64,000 nt of DNA, from assembly GCA_020853775.1 (NCBI GenBank), contig JADYYH010000105.1, positions 45,844 to 109,843 of the forward strand, written 5' to 3'. This document shows, piece by piece, positions 45,503 through 53,605 of this stretch (the first letter of the stretch is position 1; every line of letters starts with the position of its first letter). This stretch comes from Nitrospira sp. GTDB taxonomy: Bacteria; Nitrospirota; Nitrospiria; Nitrospirales; Nitrospiraceae. A program made the position numbers and the translations under genes. Below the pieces are notes generated by a model. The model had not been told where the DNA came from. It ran no database searches and saw nothing but the letters and a program-made list of their open reading frames with translations.

Positions 45503-46141
45503 GTGAGTCGCAACAAACTGATCTCAATCGGGCTGCTCCTCTGGTATCTGACGGTGTCAATCTGGATGGCACAGGCTCCGGTCGATCCGCAATTCTGGTT
45601 GCTGGCGAGTATTCTGCCGGTCCTTTTCGTCGTCCTGCTGGTGGTGACGCATCGGATTCTTCCCCTGTCGCATACCTCCTATGCGCTCATCACGGCCTTC
45701 CTCACCTTGCATACGATCGGCGTGCATTATACGTATGCCGAAGTGCCGGTCGGGGTATGGATGGACAAGGTGTTGCATCTCGGCCGCAATCATTTCGATC
45801 GCGTCGTGCATTTCAGTTTCGGGTTCCTGCTCGCCTATCCGATGGAGGAACTCTTTCGGCTGAGCGCAAGCATCCGGGGATGGGTGGTGTATTATCTGCC
45901 CGTCATGACCGTCCTTGGGTTGAGCGGACTGTGGGAAATTATTGAATCGTGGGTGGCTCGCGCAGTCCATCCGGAATTGGGCGTGACCTATTTAGGCTCG
46001 CAGGGGGATATCTGGGATGCGCAAAAGGATATGGCCGCGGCACTCTACGGCGCCCTCATGTCGATGACGGTGCTGCTGATCGTGCGTGCGCTACGAGGGG
46101 CGGAAACCGCGCTGGAGTCTGAAGCGGCGTTTTCAGAGTAG
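45503..46141 (+). CDS. DUF2238 (YjdF-like) integral membrane protein, copy 1
   Basis: A 212-residue protein with about six membrane segments (ISIGLLLWYLTVSIWMA, WLLASILPVLFVVLLVVT, YALITAFLTLHTIGVHY, and three more). Family hallmarks are HTIGVHYTYAEVPVG, FDRVVHFSFGFLLAYPMEELF, LWEIIESW and the C-terminal GSQGDIWDAQKDMAAALYGAL. The Asp/His residues lie at membrane edges. Function of DUF2238 is unknown. GTG at 45503 follows AAGGAGACCTGCAG. A tandem copy follows directly. Confidence 0.88.
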   Translation: MSRNKLISIGLLLWYLTVSIWMAQAPVDPQFWLLASILPVLFVVLLVVTHRILPLSHTSYALITAFLTLHTIGVHYTYAEVPVGVWMDKVLHLGRNHFDRVVHFSFGFLLAYPMEELFRLSASIRGWVVYYLPVMTVLGLSGLWEIIESWVARAVHPELGVTYLGSQGDIWDAQKDMAAALYGALMSMTVLLIVRALRGAETALESEAAFSE

Positions 46142-46154
46142 CCGGGAGGATAAA

Positions 46155-46835
46155 CTGGGAGAAACGATATCGCCACGTGACACGACGCAGGTAGCCCATC
46201 GCCGGACCGCGGCGGGGCTATTGCTGGGCTATGGCATTATCTGGATCTGGTTGGCAATCAACCCGGTCAGTCGCCAGGATTGGTTGTTGGAGAATCTGCT
46301 CGCCATCGCACTTGTGACGGTCCTTGTCCTGACCTATCGGCGGTTCGCGTTTTCTGCCACATCCTACTGGCTCATTGCCGTATTCATGGTGCTCCATGCA
46401 ATCGGCGCCCATTACACCTATGCGGAGGTGCCGTTCGGTTTCTGGCTGAGGGACATGGGAGGTCTGAGTCGGAACCCATTCGACAGACTCGTCCATTTTA
46501 CCTATGGCCTCTTGCTGGTCTATCCCTTGCGGGAATTGTTGGTGCGCCGGGCAGGATTGCAGGGGAGTTGGTCCTATGTGATGCCGGTGAGCAGCATTCT
46601 CGCGCAGAGCGGGTTCTTTGAAGTTGTTGAGGCGATCGTGGCCATGATCGTCAGCCCGGAATTGGGCAGTATGTACCTCGGAACTCAAGGCGACGAATGG
46701 GACGCCCAAAAGGACATGGCGGCGGCCTTTGCCGGTGCCATTCTGACCATGTCCATCACGGTGGGAGTTTTCGCGCGTCACGGCGCGCAGGAAGCGCAGC
46801 CGTCGCCCAGGGCTGCGCCGAGCGTAGCCCATTAG
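46155..46835 (+). CDS. DUF2238 (YjdF-like) integral membrane protein, copy 2
   Basis: A second member of the same membrane family, in tandem with copy 1. It keeps HAIGAHYTYAEVPFGFW, NPFDRLVHFTYGLLLVYPLRELL, and GTQGDEWDAQKDMAAAFAGA. The start is unclear: the frame extends back to a GTG at 46086, inside copy 1. The only good ribosome site, GGGAGG, precedes a CTG at about 46155, which I use as the start. The product is then about 226 residues. The duplication is old, since only the motifs are shared closely. Confidence 0.8.
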   Translation: MGETISPRDTTQVAHRRTAAGLLLGYGIIWIWLAINPVSRQDWLLENLLAIALVTVLVLTYRRFAFSATSYWLIAVFMVLHAIGAHYTYAEVPFGFWLRDMGGLSRNPFDRLVHFTYGLLLVYPLRELLVRRAGLQGSWSYVMPVSSILAQSGFFEVVEAIVAMIVSPELGSMYLGTQGDEWDAQKDMAAAFAGAILTMSITVGVFARHGAQEAQPSPRAAPSVAH

Positions 46836-46857
46836 GCGGCCGCACCTGAGGCGTCAT

Positions 46858-46896
46858 GCCGTAAAGGCGCCTCTGTCGCAGGGCCGCCTTTACGGC
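46858..46896. terminator. Hairpin between convergent genes
   Basis: A perfect 12-base inverted repeat (GCCGTAAAGGCG at 46858-46869 and its complement at 46885-46896) with a 15-base loop lies between the plus-strand DUF2238 stop and the end of the minus-strand CBS gene. There is no T-tract on either side, so it may act as a weak bidirectional terminator or RNA-end protector. Confidence 0.45.
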
Positions 46897-47327
46897 CAGT
46901 AGATGGCCCGGGCCTTCACATAGGCGAACACCACATCACGCCGTGCGACCATGCCGACCAGTTTGTGATCCTTCACCACCGGCACGCGAATCAGGTGCCG
47001 CTCCTGCAGCAGGTGAATCAGATTCATGATCGGCGTCTCTTCGGTCGTGGTCACGACGTCCTTGGTCATGATGTCCGACACGGACACCGCCCGGAGGTCT
47101 TTCCCCTGCTCGACGGCTTTCAGCAAATCAAACTCCGTGACGAGCCCGCGCAAGGTCCCATCTCCATCGACCACGGGCAAGCTCCCGAAGCTCTGTTCGC
47201 TCAAGCGCTCTGCCACACCCATGGCGCTTGATGCCGGGCTGGTCGTCACAACGGCGTCCTCCATGATTTGTCTCACGACCAAGGTGTTAGGGTCACAACC
47301 TCGAGCGAAATATTCTGTTGCCCTCAT
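46890..47327 (-). CDS. CBS-domain pair protein
   Basis: A protein of about 145 residues with two CBS motifs (Bateman module). The first is VRQIMEDAVVTTSPASSAMGVAERL...GSLPVVDGDGTLRGLVTEFDLL. The second is VSDIMTKDVVTTTEETPIMNLIHLLQERHLIRVPVVKDHKLVGMVARRDVV. Such modules bind adenine nucleotides and regulate partner proteins. The start at 47327 follows GAAGGAGGATCCT. It is closely similar to the CBS protein at 63445, sharing the N-terminal D-P-x-T-L-x-V-x-Q-x-M-x-D-A pattern and ending. Confidence 0.9.
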   Translation of the reverse strand: MRATEYFARGCDPNTLVVRQIMEDAVVTTSPASSAMGVAERLSEQSFGSLPVVDGDGTLRGLVTEFDLLKAVEQGKDLRAVSVSDIMTKDVVTTTEETPIMNLIHLLQERHLIRVPVVKDHKLVGMVARRDVVFAYVKARAIYWP

Positions 47328-47719
47328 AGGATCCTCCTTCGGCTCTGTGGGAGTCAGATGATGGGACGCCAGGATTGAGCACACCTTGCTGAGATAGACA
47401 AAGAGCAAGCTCAATGCCCCTGTTCATTCTCCCTCTCCGTCTAAAAAAATCAAAGCAGAGGCCGTATTCAGGTGTGATCGGTGCCTCCGCTGTGGACATT
47501 CGCGCCAACTCTAGGTTCTGGTACTGCGGAAAATATCCGCAGTACGCCTTCGCCGAAGCTCGCTGACCGGCCATCCCCTTCGATTTACTGCTCTTCGCCA
47601 TGCATCGGTTCTGGCATGTCTGTTGCGCTTATGGGGATGAGCCCGTGAGCCGTTCGGATAACGGCCTGCAGAGCAGCGATGGAGCCAGGCAGGATCCGAT
47701 GACGGATGAGGAGGACGAG
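47328..47719. other. Intergenic region upstream of CBS and lipoprotein genes
   Basis: About 390 bases between divergent genes. A minus-strand frame with MAKSSKSKGMAGQRASAKAY continues into the CBS gene in another frame and has no family resemblance, so I do not call it. Promoters for both flanking genes should lie here. Confidence 0.4.
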
Positions 47720-47935
47720 ATGCCAGCCATCACCAGTATCGCGCTAGTGCTTGTGACGGGACTACCTTTCTTCATGACCGCTTGTGCGCCGCCGACGCCC
47801 AAGGTACAACAGCGGCCGACCGCAGTGCCCCAGAGCATCGAGCAAGGACCTCAGGAGCCGGTTCGCGAGCTCGATCGATCGTTTCGCCCGATGGTGCGAG
47901 AGGGAAGCGGCACGACGCCGGCGTACCATGGGTAA
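47720..47935 (+). CDS. Small lipoprotein (71 aa)
   Basis: A 71-residue lipoprotein. The ATG at 47720 follows GAGGAGGACGAG. MPAITSIALVLVTGLPFFMTAC is a type II signal with the lipobox M-T-A-C. The mature part is short, Pro/Gln-rich and probably unstructured (PPTPKVQQRPTAVPQSIEQG). Its role is unknown; such tails often tether to or interact with envelope proteins. Confidence 0.6.
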   Translation: MPAITSIALVLVTGLPFFMTACAPPTPKVQQRPTAVPQSIEQGPQEPVRELDRSFRPMVREGSGTTPAYHG

Positions 47936-48261
47936 GCGCATAACGAAGTATCCAGCACACTCTGACGGGCCGACGCGTCATTGTTGTCAGGCATTGGCCG
48001 ACGAATATGCGGAAGGGTGTGAAGATGCGGTCGCACGGTCCGGCGGGTCGAAGTCGCGATGTCGGACATTCCTCTCTGGCTGACGAAGGAGGCGTGTGAG
48101 GTAGGGCAGCTGCCCGATTCTCATCAAGATGGCAGCAGCGGCAATTCGCTGGTCCGGTCATCTCGTGATGCTCGATGCCGGCGTGGCTCACAGCATTCGT
48201 TGAACGGCCGTTCGCCCCGATAGGTCGCCCTGCCTCATGATCGAAGCATTCAAATGCAGCA
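47936..48261. other. Intergenic region, no supported gene
   Basis: About 325 bases. A 51-codon frame with ATG 47928 (MGKRITKYPAHSDGPTRHCC) overlaps the small lipoprotein stop, but it has no ribosome site and no conserved look. Otherwise nothing is seen. Confidence 0.35.
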
Positions 48262-48910
48262 TCACTGAAGAGCGAGCGGAGGAGTTTTTCGAGTCTTCAC
48301 GAGCGTCGGATCGGCGAACATCTCGTCGCGGATCTGTGCGAGGGCTTGTCCCAATGCGCGATTGAGTCGATCGCGCGGGACGCACTTCCCCATTCGGCGT
48401 GTAATCCTGGTTAAAAGAAGAATGTCCTACATACGAACCGATGATTTCTCCCGTTGGCTTGAGCAAGGTCAACGTGAGATGGATGTCTCCGTCCGTCTTA
48501 AAACTATTCACGCGGAAGAGGCTGGCGAGTTTGTTGGAATAGTAGGGAATGAACGTTCAGAGTTTCCTCCGGTCGTGTTCAAAAAACCGTTCGATACGTC
48601 CCGTGAGAATGAGATCCGGCGACGGATCGTAGGTGCTGACGTTGCGGAACACGCGCTGAGCCGCCAATTCCGCCGTCACCTGTTGAGTAATCGATTGCGT
48701 CAACTGCGAGGGGGGTTTGTTCGTGTAGTCATCAGCCACCACGCCATAATTGGAATGCCCGTAGAGAAGGTCGTCGGCGGCGACAAACGGGTGCACCTCA
48801 ACGGCGGCATCAATCGAGCGATTGAATTCCGCAGGAGGAAGGACCAGGTGCGGCTCATACGTCGTCGAGCAGCCCACCAGCAGCACGACCAGGACCCCTT
48901 GCAGCGCCAT
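48262..48910 (-). pseudogene. Broken exported lipoprotein (in-frame TGA plus frameshift)
   Basis: MALQGVLVVLLVGC (lipobox L-V-G-C) leads a conserved-looking protein: VEVHPFVAADDLLYGHSNYGVVADDYTNKPPS...DLILTGRIERFFEHDRRKL, then a TGA at 48557-48559. The same frame continues TFIPYYSNKLASLFRVNSFKTDGDIHLTLTLLKPTGEIIGSYVGHS without interruption. Near 48380 a second lesion shifts the frame to RDRLNRALGQALAQIRDEMFADPTLV, ending at 48262. The repaired protein of about 215 residues looks like an outer-membrane lipoprotein of the DUF4136/YajG kind. Two independent lesions favour true decay. Confidence 0.7.
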
Positions 48911-49096
48911 CCATGTGCATGAGTGAAGCCATGGTCATAGTTAATGCAGGGATGATGGACTGTAGTAACTAGGTGAATCCCCGGCGCGGTTGCGTGGTGG
49001 AAGTGGGACGTTATGGTTGAGGCATAGCTTCTGTTGACAGAGAAATGCGAGACGACGTAGCCTCTCTCCGTTTTTCATTTCCACGAAAGGACTGCC

Positions 49097-50012
49097 ATGG
49101 CCGGTCGCCAATTAGTTCCTGATCGACTCCTGCAAATCGGGTTCGGGTTTTGGGGTTCCAAGACGTTGCTCACGGCGGTGGAGTTAGGCCTGTTCACGGA
49201 ATTGGCCACACGTCAGCTCGACGGAAAGGCCTTAGCCGCCCGGCTGAAGCTGCATCCGCCAAGCGCGCGGGACTTCTTCGATGCCTTGGTGGCGCTCGGC
49301 CTGCTGAAGCGGACCGGAACGCGTTATGCGAACACACCGGAGACCGCGCAATTTCTCGATCGGGCCAAACCGACGTATGTCGGTGGCATGCTGGAGATGT
49401 GTAATGCCCGGCTCTACGGATTCTGGGGCTCACTCACAGAAGCGCTCCGTACCGGTCAGCCGCAGAATGAAGTAAAAACCGGCGAAGATTTCTTCGGCAC
49501 GCTGTACGCGGATCCCCAGCGGCTGGAGGGATTTCTCAACGCGATGACCGGACTCAGTCAGGGAACGGCCCGATCCATCGCGGAAAAATTTCCCTGGAAG
49601 CGGTATCAGTCGTTTGCCGACATCGGCTGTGCGCAAGGCGGCGTGGCGGTAGCAGCGCGTGACGTTTCATGAGGGAGACTTTTTCAAGGAACCCTTGCCG
49701 AAGGTGGATGTGCTGATCATGGGGCATATCTTGCACGACTGGGATCTGAAAGAAAAAATGATGTTGTTGCGCAAGGCCTATGCGGCGCTGCCATCCGGCG
49801 GCGCATTGATCGTCCACGAAGCCTTGATCGATGATGCCCGGAAGACCAATGCCTTTGGCTTGTTGATGAGCCTGAACATGCTCATTGAGACCAAGGGCGG
49901 ATTCGATTTCACCGGCTCGGATTGCCGGCAATGGATGAAGAAGGCCGGCTTCACGCGCACCAAAGTCGAACCACTGGTCGGGCCAGATTCGATGGTCATC
50001 GGCTTCAAATAG
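49097..50012 (+). pseudogene. O-methyltransferase (HIOMT-like, SAM-dependent) with internal deletion
   Basis: The N-terminal 185 residues have the dimerisation winged-helix region ([45 protein letters not shown]) and the start of the SAM motif [13 protein letters not shown]. There the sequence jumps into another frame at [44 protein letters not shown], which is the catalytic part with the H-D-W-D loop, ending at 50012. The piece between (motif II and the adenine-binding loop, about 35-40 residues) is missing. The deletion removes cofactor-binding parts, so the product is dead. The family is inferred from blocks. Confidence 0.78.
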
Positions 50013-50100
50013 ACTCGACTTCAGTAGGATCGCGGTATAACACCGTGTCTGACGGGTGGGGCGAATGGAACTCATGGTGTGCGGAGGCTGCTCCGCATAC

Positions 50101-50211
50101 TTGACATATTGGAGGATCGTTGATTAGGCTTCGTCGCGTGCGCACATAAGTGAGGCCAACGAGCGATCAGCTCTAGAGCCCGAACCTCCCAGCGGAGGTT
50201 CGGGCTTTTTT
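50101..50211 (+). ncRNA. Possible small RNA ending in a strong terminator
   Basis: No gene lies in the 165 bases before the terminator, yet a perfect TTGACA box stands at 50101-50106, followed 18 bases on by a weak TAGGCT. A transcript from about 50137 to the T-tract at 50211 would be some 75 nt. The alternative is that the terminator simply closes the broken methyltransferase transcript. Confidence 0.25.
50177..50211 (+). terminator. Rho-independent terminator
   Basis: A perfect 13-base-pair stem (AGCCCGAACCTCC / GGAGGTTCGGGCT) with the four-base loop CAGC, followed by TTTTT and further T-rich sequence. This is the clearest intrinsic terminator in the window. It lies 165 bases after the broken methyltransferase and about 50 bases before the next gene. 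Confidence 0.9.
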
Positions 50212-50262
50212 ATTTTCACCGCCCTGGGTCGTCCAACCCTCGGTATGTCGATGAGGTCTTTC

Positions 50263-51123
50263 ATGTCTCCACGACGACATCGCGGTTACCGTCTTCTGCT
50301 TTTCTGCTGCCTGGCATGGTGCCTCACGGCGGCTCACGGCTATGCGGAGTATGAAATTATCGACGTGTCCGACGGGGGCACGGTCAAAGGCCAGGCGGTC
50401 TGGAAGGGAAGTATTCCGAAGCTTCCTCCGCTCAAAGTGTTTGCCGATCTCGATGCCTGCGGGACTCACGTGCCGTCACCGGCCTTGCGGATTGACCCGG
50501 CCACCAACGGCTTGCAGGAGGTCCTCGTGTATCTCGAGCGGGTGGGGCGCGGGAAGGCCGCCGCGGCAGCCTATCCGCTGCGTATGGGGAAAAGCGTGGC
50601 GCATCCTGCGGGGAGGGCCTGTCAGTTTGAGCAGCAGATGATTCCGTTTGTGCGTACGGCGGAGGTCGCGCTGATCAATTACGAGCCGATCCTGCACAAT
50701 CCGCATCTGTTCAACGAGAAACAGAGCCTCTTCAACATTGCCATGCCGACGGCGAACCGGGAAATTGCGACCACGCTGGGGCGGGCGCGCGGGGTCGGCT
50801 TGCGGCTGCAGTGTGATGTGCATGTGCATATGAACGCCTGGGTAGCCGCCCTCGATCACCCCTATTTTGCCGTGACGGATGAACAGGGAAGATTCGAAAT
50901 TGCCGGCATTCCTCCCGGTTCCTACACCCTGGTCGCCTGGCATCCTGGGTTCAACATCGTGAAGTTCAATGCGTCCAGGCCTGTGTATGACGACCCCCAT
51001 GTCGTCCGGCTGCCGATAGAGATTTCTCCCAAGGCTCAGGTCGACTCTCAATTCGAATTTCCCGTTCGCCCGGTGGACGTCGAGTGGAAAATCGCCGGCG
51101 GTGACGAACTTCCGCCTGAATAA
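50263..51123 (+). CDS. Exported protein with copper-type C-x2-H-x-H-x-M motif and CarboxypepD_reg-like domain
   Basis: About 286 residues with a signal peptide (LLLFCCLAWCLTAAHGYA). The first part is a beta-rich domain (GGTVKGQAVWKGSIP). The middle has ILHNPHLF and a Cys/His cluster LQCDVHVHMNAWVA, which looks like a cupredoxin ligand loop. The last part, YFAVTDEQGRFEIAGIPPGSYTLVAWHPG, is a carboxypeptidase-regulatory-like (transthyretin-type) repeat. It is probably a periplasmic copper-binding or redox protein. It lies 40 bases before the cytochrome-porin gene, so they may act together. The start at 50263 follows GATGAGGTC. Confidence 0.78.
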   Translation: MSPRRHRGYRLLLFCCLAWCLTAAHGYAEYEIIDVSDGGTVKGQAVWKGSIPKLPPLKVFADLDACGTHVPSPALRIDPATNGLQEVLVYLERVGRGKAAAAAYPLRMGKSVAHPAGRACQFEQQMIPFVRTAEVALINYEPILHNPHLFNEKQSLFNIAMPTANREIATTLGRARGVGLRLQCDVHVHMNAWVAALDHPYFAVTDEQGRFEIAGIPPGSYTLVAWHPGFNIVKFNASRPVYDDPHVVRLPIEISPKAQVDSQFEFPVRPVDVEWKIAGGDELPPE

Positions 51124-51163
51124 CTACCTCACGAAACCGGATTGAGAATGGGAGGCTGACCCG

Positions 51164-52630
51164 ATGAAGAACGCCACATTGCGTGCCAGGGCGATGATTG
51201 TCGCCATACTTGCCCTGATGGCACTGATTAGTTACGAATTGAGCGGGCTGGTGCAGAAGGCCGAGGCCATTCCAGCGTTTGCCCGCAAATATGATTTTAA
51301 GTGCAACGTGTGCCACGTCCCCGGTTTCCCCAAACTCAACGACTTCGGCAATCTCTTCCGGGATCGCGGCTATCAATTGGGCTCGGACGCGGATTCGCCG
51401 GTCTATGAGGGGATCGGCATGGGGTATTGGCCGGTTTCGTTGCGAACGACAGTGGGGTACCAGGCGGCGACTGTGAGGACGGACGGGAAGGGAGTGACGA
51501 CCGGAGGCTTCGGATTCACCGGGCTGGACCTCCTGAGTTTCGGCACGCTGCACCGCGATATCGCCTTCGGCGTGGTGTATACGCCGGGGCTTGGCAGCGC
51601 CGGATTTGGCACGGGTGCCTCGGATGGAGATCTCGAAAGCGCGTTCGTGCGCCTCATGCGGCTGGAGCGCTATTTCGGCGTGAAATCAGATCCCGGCAAC
51701 TATCTGTTGAACGTGCGCGTGGGGAAATTCGAGCTGGATCTTCCATTCAGCGAAAAGCGCAGTCCGACGTTGAACACAACGTTTGCGATGTACCACTACA
51801 TGCCTGGAACGCCCTACACGGCGACGATCGGCGGCACATCCACCAGTTCCTATCTCAATCCGAATTCGTTTGCGATCGGAGAAAATCAGCCAGGCGCGGA
51901 GCTGTCTGGCATCAAAAAGACGTCTCTGACGGACGGGTATTTACGATATTCTTTCTCGGCCCTGGCGACGAACAGCTTTTCCGGTCCGCTGAGCGGCTGT
52001 CCCTCGGGCACAACATGCGGAACCGGCGGCCGGAATGTCAATTTCTACGGCCATGTGACACAGTCGTTCGGGGGCTATGGCATTGTGACCGGACAGCGCA
52101 TCGGACTGTTCGGCGCCTATGGCACGGCCCCCACATTGGTCAACCCGACTTGTCCCACGTGTCAGGCGGTTGCGGGGAGCGGGCAGCCGTTCAGCCGTGT
52201 CGGCGTCGATGTCAGCTTGACCCTCAACGGAGAATGGAATCTCTTCGGAGCGTGGATGTGGGGCAACGACAGCAAAAATATGTTCGTGTCGCAAGGGATT
52301 GCCGATGCGCAGAATGCCTCGTGGAACGGCGCTTTTGTCGAGCTCGACTATGCACCGGCGCTTCTGCCGATCTTCAACGTGCCGGACTGGTTTTTTGCGT
52401 ACCGGTATGATCTCATTCGCAACAACCGGCAGGGTGATCCAACCTTTGCCAAGAACTACAACAATGTTGATTCTCACACCTTCCTGGTCCGGCACTTCAT
52501 TCATCATTCCAGCAGAACCGATCTGGCCCTGCATGCAGAGTACAACACGTACCGCACGACCGGCGTTGGCGAGAATGGCGGAGACCTACAGGGGCAAACC
52601 ATGTTGGTGGGATTGGATTTTGCGTATTAA
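51164..52630 (+). CDS. Cytochrome-porin fusion (Cyc2-like architecture)
   Basis: A 488-residue outer-membrane protein. After a signal or anchor helix (IVAILALMALISYELSG) comes a single haem motif CNVCH at residues 47-51 in the block AFARKYDFKCNVCHVPGFPKLNDFGNLFRDRGYQL. The remaining 430 residues form a beta-barrel pattern with alternating strands and aromatic girdles, ending LQGQTMLVGLDFAY. One N-terminal haem plus a porin-like barrel is the layout of Cyc2-type iron-oxidising cytochromes, which move electrons across the outer membrane. Identity as Cyc2 proper is unproven. The ATG follows GGGAGGCTGACCCG. Confidence 0.8.
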   Translation: MKNATLRARAMIVAILALMALISYELSGLVQKAEAIPAFARKYDFKCNVCHVPGFPKLNDFGNLFRDRGYQLGSDADSPVYEGIGMGYWPVSLRTTVGYQAATVRTDGKGVTTGGFGFTGLDLLSFGTLHRDIAFGVVYTPGLGSAGFGTGASDGDLESAFVRLMRLERYFGVKSDPGNYLLNVRVGKFELDLPFSEKRSPTLNTTFAMYHYMPGTPYTATIGGTSTSSYLNPNSFAIGENQPGAELSGIKKTSLTDGYLRYSFSALATNSFSGPLSGCPSGTTCGTGGRNVNFYGHVTQSFGGYGIVTGQRIGLFGAYGTAPTLVNPTCPTCQAVAGSGQPFSRVGVDVSLTLNGEWNLFGAWMWGNDSKNMFVSQGIADAQNASWNGAFVELDYAPALLPIFNVPDWFFAYRYDLIRNNRQGDPTFAKNYNNVDSHTFLVRHFIHHSSRTDLALHAEYNTYRTTGVGENGGDLQGQTMLVGLDFAY

Positions 52631-52661
52631 ATCATCCAGCGAGGAGGATGGTCGTACTCCT

Positions 52662-53483
52662 GTGACCCATTCATTCCTTCGACGCGCAAACGTCACGGTC
52701 CTGTGGCTCGCGTGTCTCGCTGTGTCCGCCTGTTCTGGGATGACTCCGGCTACTGAGAGGACCTGCTTTTCCTGCGACGATCAGCGGCTCGTCAGGATTG
52801 TTCCGCTCACGCAGGGAGGAGGTGAACAGCGCCTGCTCCATCATCCCTTGGCACTGCAGCGCCAGGAATGGGAGTCGCTGCTGCGAAGGGTGACGGTGCG
52901 CAGCATACACCGGCCTCTGCTCGGTGCAGTCTATCAGGGAGACACGGAACCGGTGTTTACTGCCGAAGAGGTCGGGTATCTGGGAGAAGCGTTGCAACGT
53001 GCGTTTGAGCGGGTGAGTCCGCAGGAGCAGGTGGTGTTCGCGCTGGCGAGGCCGTCGCAGGCGGGATTGGATCAAGTCACCTCCGGGGTCTGGTTTGCCG
53101 AGGAGGGGGGAATCCACCTTCGTTTGGCGAACTGCCGGATCGCCGTGACCATGCCATCGATCAGGAAACAGATCTGGAAGGATCCATTGTTCGCGCAAGC
53201 GGGGACGTTTTACGAAGTCGTGCCGGGTGAAGGCCAGACGTTGACGCGCGCCACCCGCGATGGCGGTCATCCGTTTCGTGCTGACCCGGAGGAACTCGTG
53301 AGCGAATACCAGGATATGACGGCGACGAGCCCGCCTCCGGTTTCTTCTGAGCCCTCAACTCAACCGGTCCCTTTCCGCTCGTTGGAGGACCAGCTTAGCC
53401 TGCTGAAACGCCTTCGCGAGCAGGGGTTGATTACGGAGGAGGACTATCGCACGAAAAAGCAGCAGCTGCTGGACCGGCTGTGA
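52662..53483 (+). CDS. Lipoprotein with C-terminal SHOCT-like domain
   Basis: About 273 residues from a GTG at 52662 (no ideal ribosome site, so the start is uncertain). FLRRANVTVLWLACLAVSAC is a type II signal with lipobox V-S-A-C. The mature N-terminus has RTCFSCDDQRLVRIVPL. The middle is beta-rich (VVFALARPSQAGLDQVTSGVWFAEEGGIHLRLANCRI). The last 32 residues, LEDQLSLLKRLREQGLITEEDYRTKKQQLL, form a SHOCT-type short oligomerising helix pair. It lies 31 bases after the cytochrome-porin and may support its assembly. Confidence 0.72.
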   Translation: MTHSFLRRANVTVLWLACLAVSACSGMTPATERTCFSCDDQRLVRIVPLTQGGGEQRLLHHPLALQRQEWESLLRRVTVRSIHRPLLGAVYQGDTEPVFTAEEVGYLGEALQRAFERVSPQEQVVFALARPSQAGLDQVTSGVWFAEEGGIHLRLANCRIAVTMPSIRKQIWKDPLFAQAGTFYEVVPGEGQTLTRATRDGGHPFRADPEELVSEYQDMTATSPPPVSSEPSTQPVPFRSLEDQLSLLKRLREQGLITEEDYRTKKQQLLDRL

Positions 53484-53605
53484 GCGCGAATGGTGCGCCG
53501 TTTGGCGCAGGTTGCGGATGGAAAAGGTGCCAGAGAGTTCTGACTTGCCCTTCCCCCATCGGGTAAGATGCGGCAGAGAGCCATCACCCGGGCAAAAGGA
53601 ATGTC

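Noticed and set aside
47293..47601. A minus-strand 102-codon frame beginning MAKSSKSKGMAGQ
   Set aside because: It runs into the CBS gene in another frame, with no conserved pattern in its second half.
48557..48559. In-frame TGA read as selenocysteine
   Set aside because: The residue position has no redox context, no SECIS-like hairpin is apparent just downstream, and the same gene has another frameshift, so decay is simpler.
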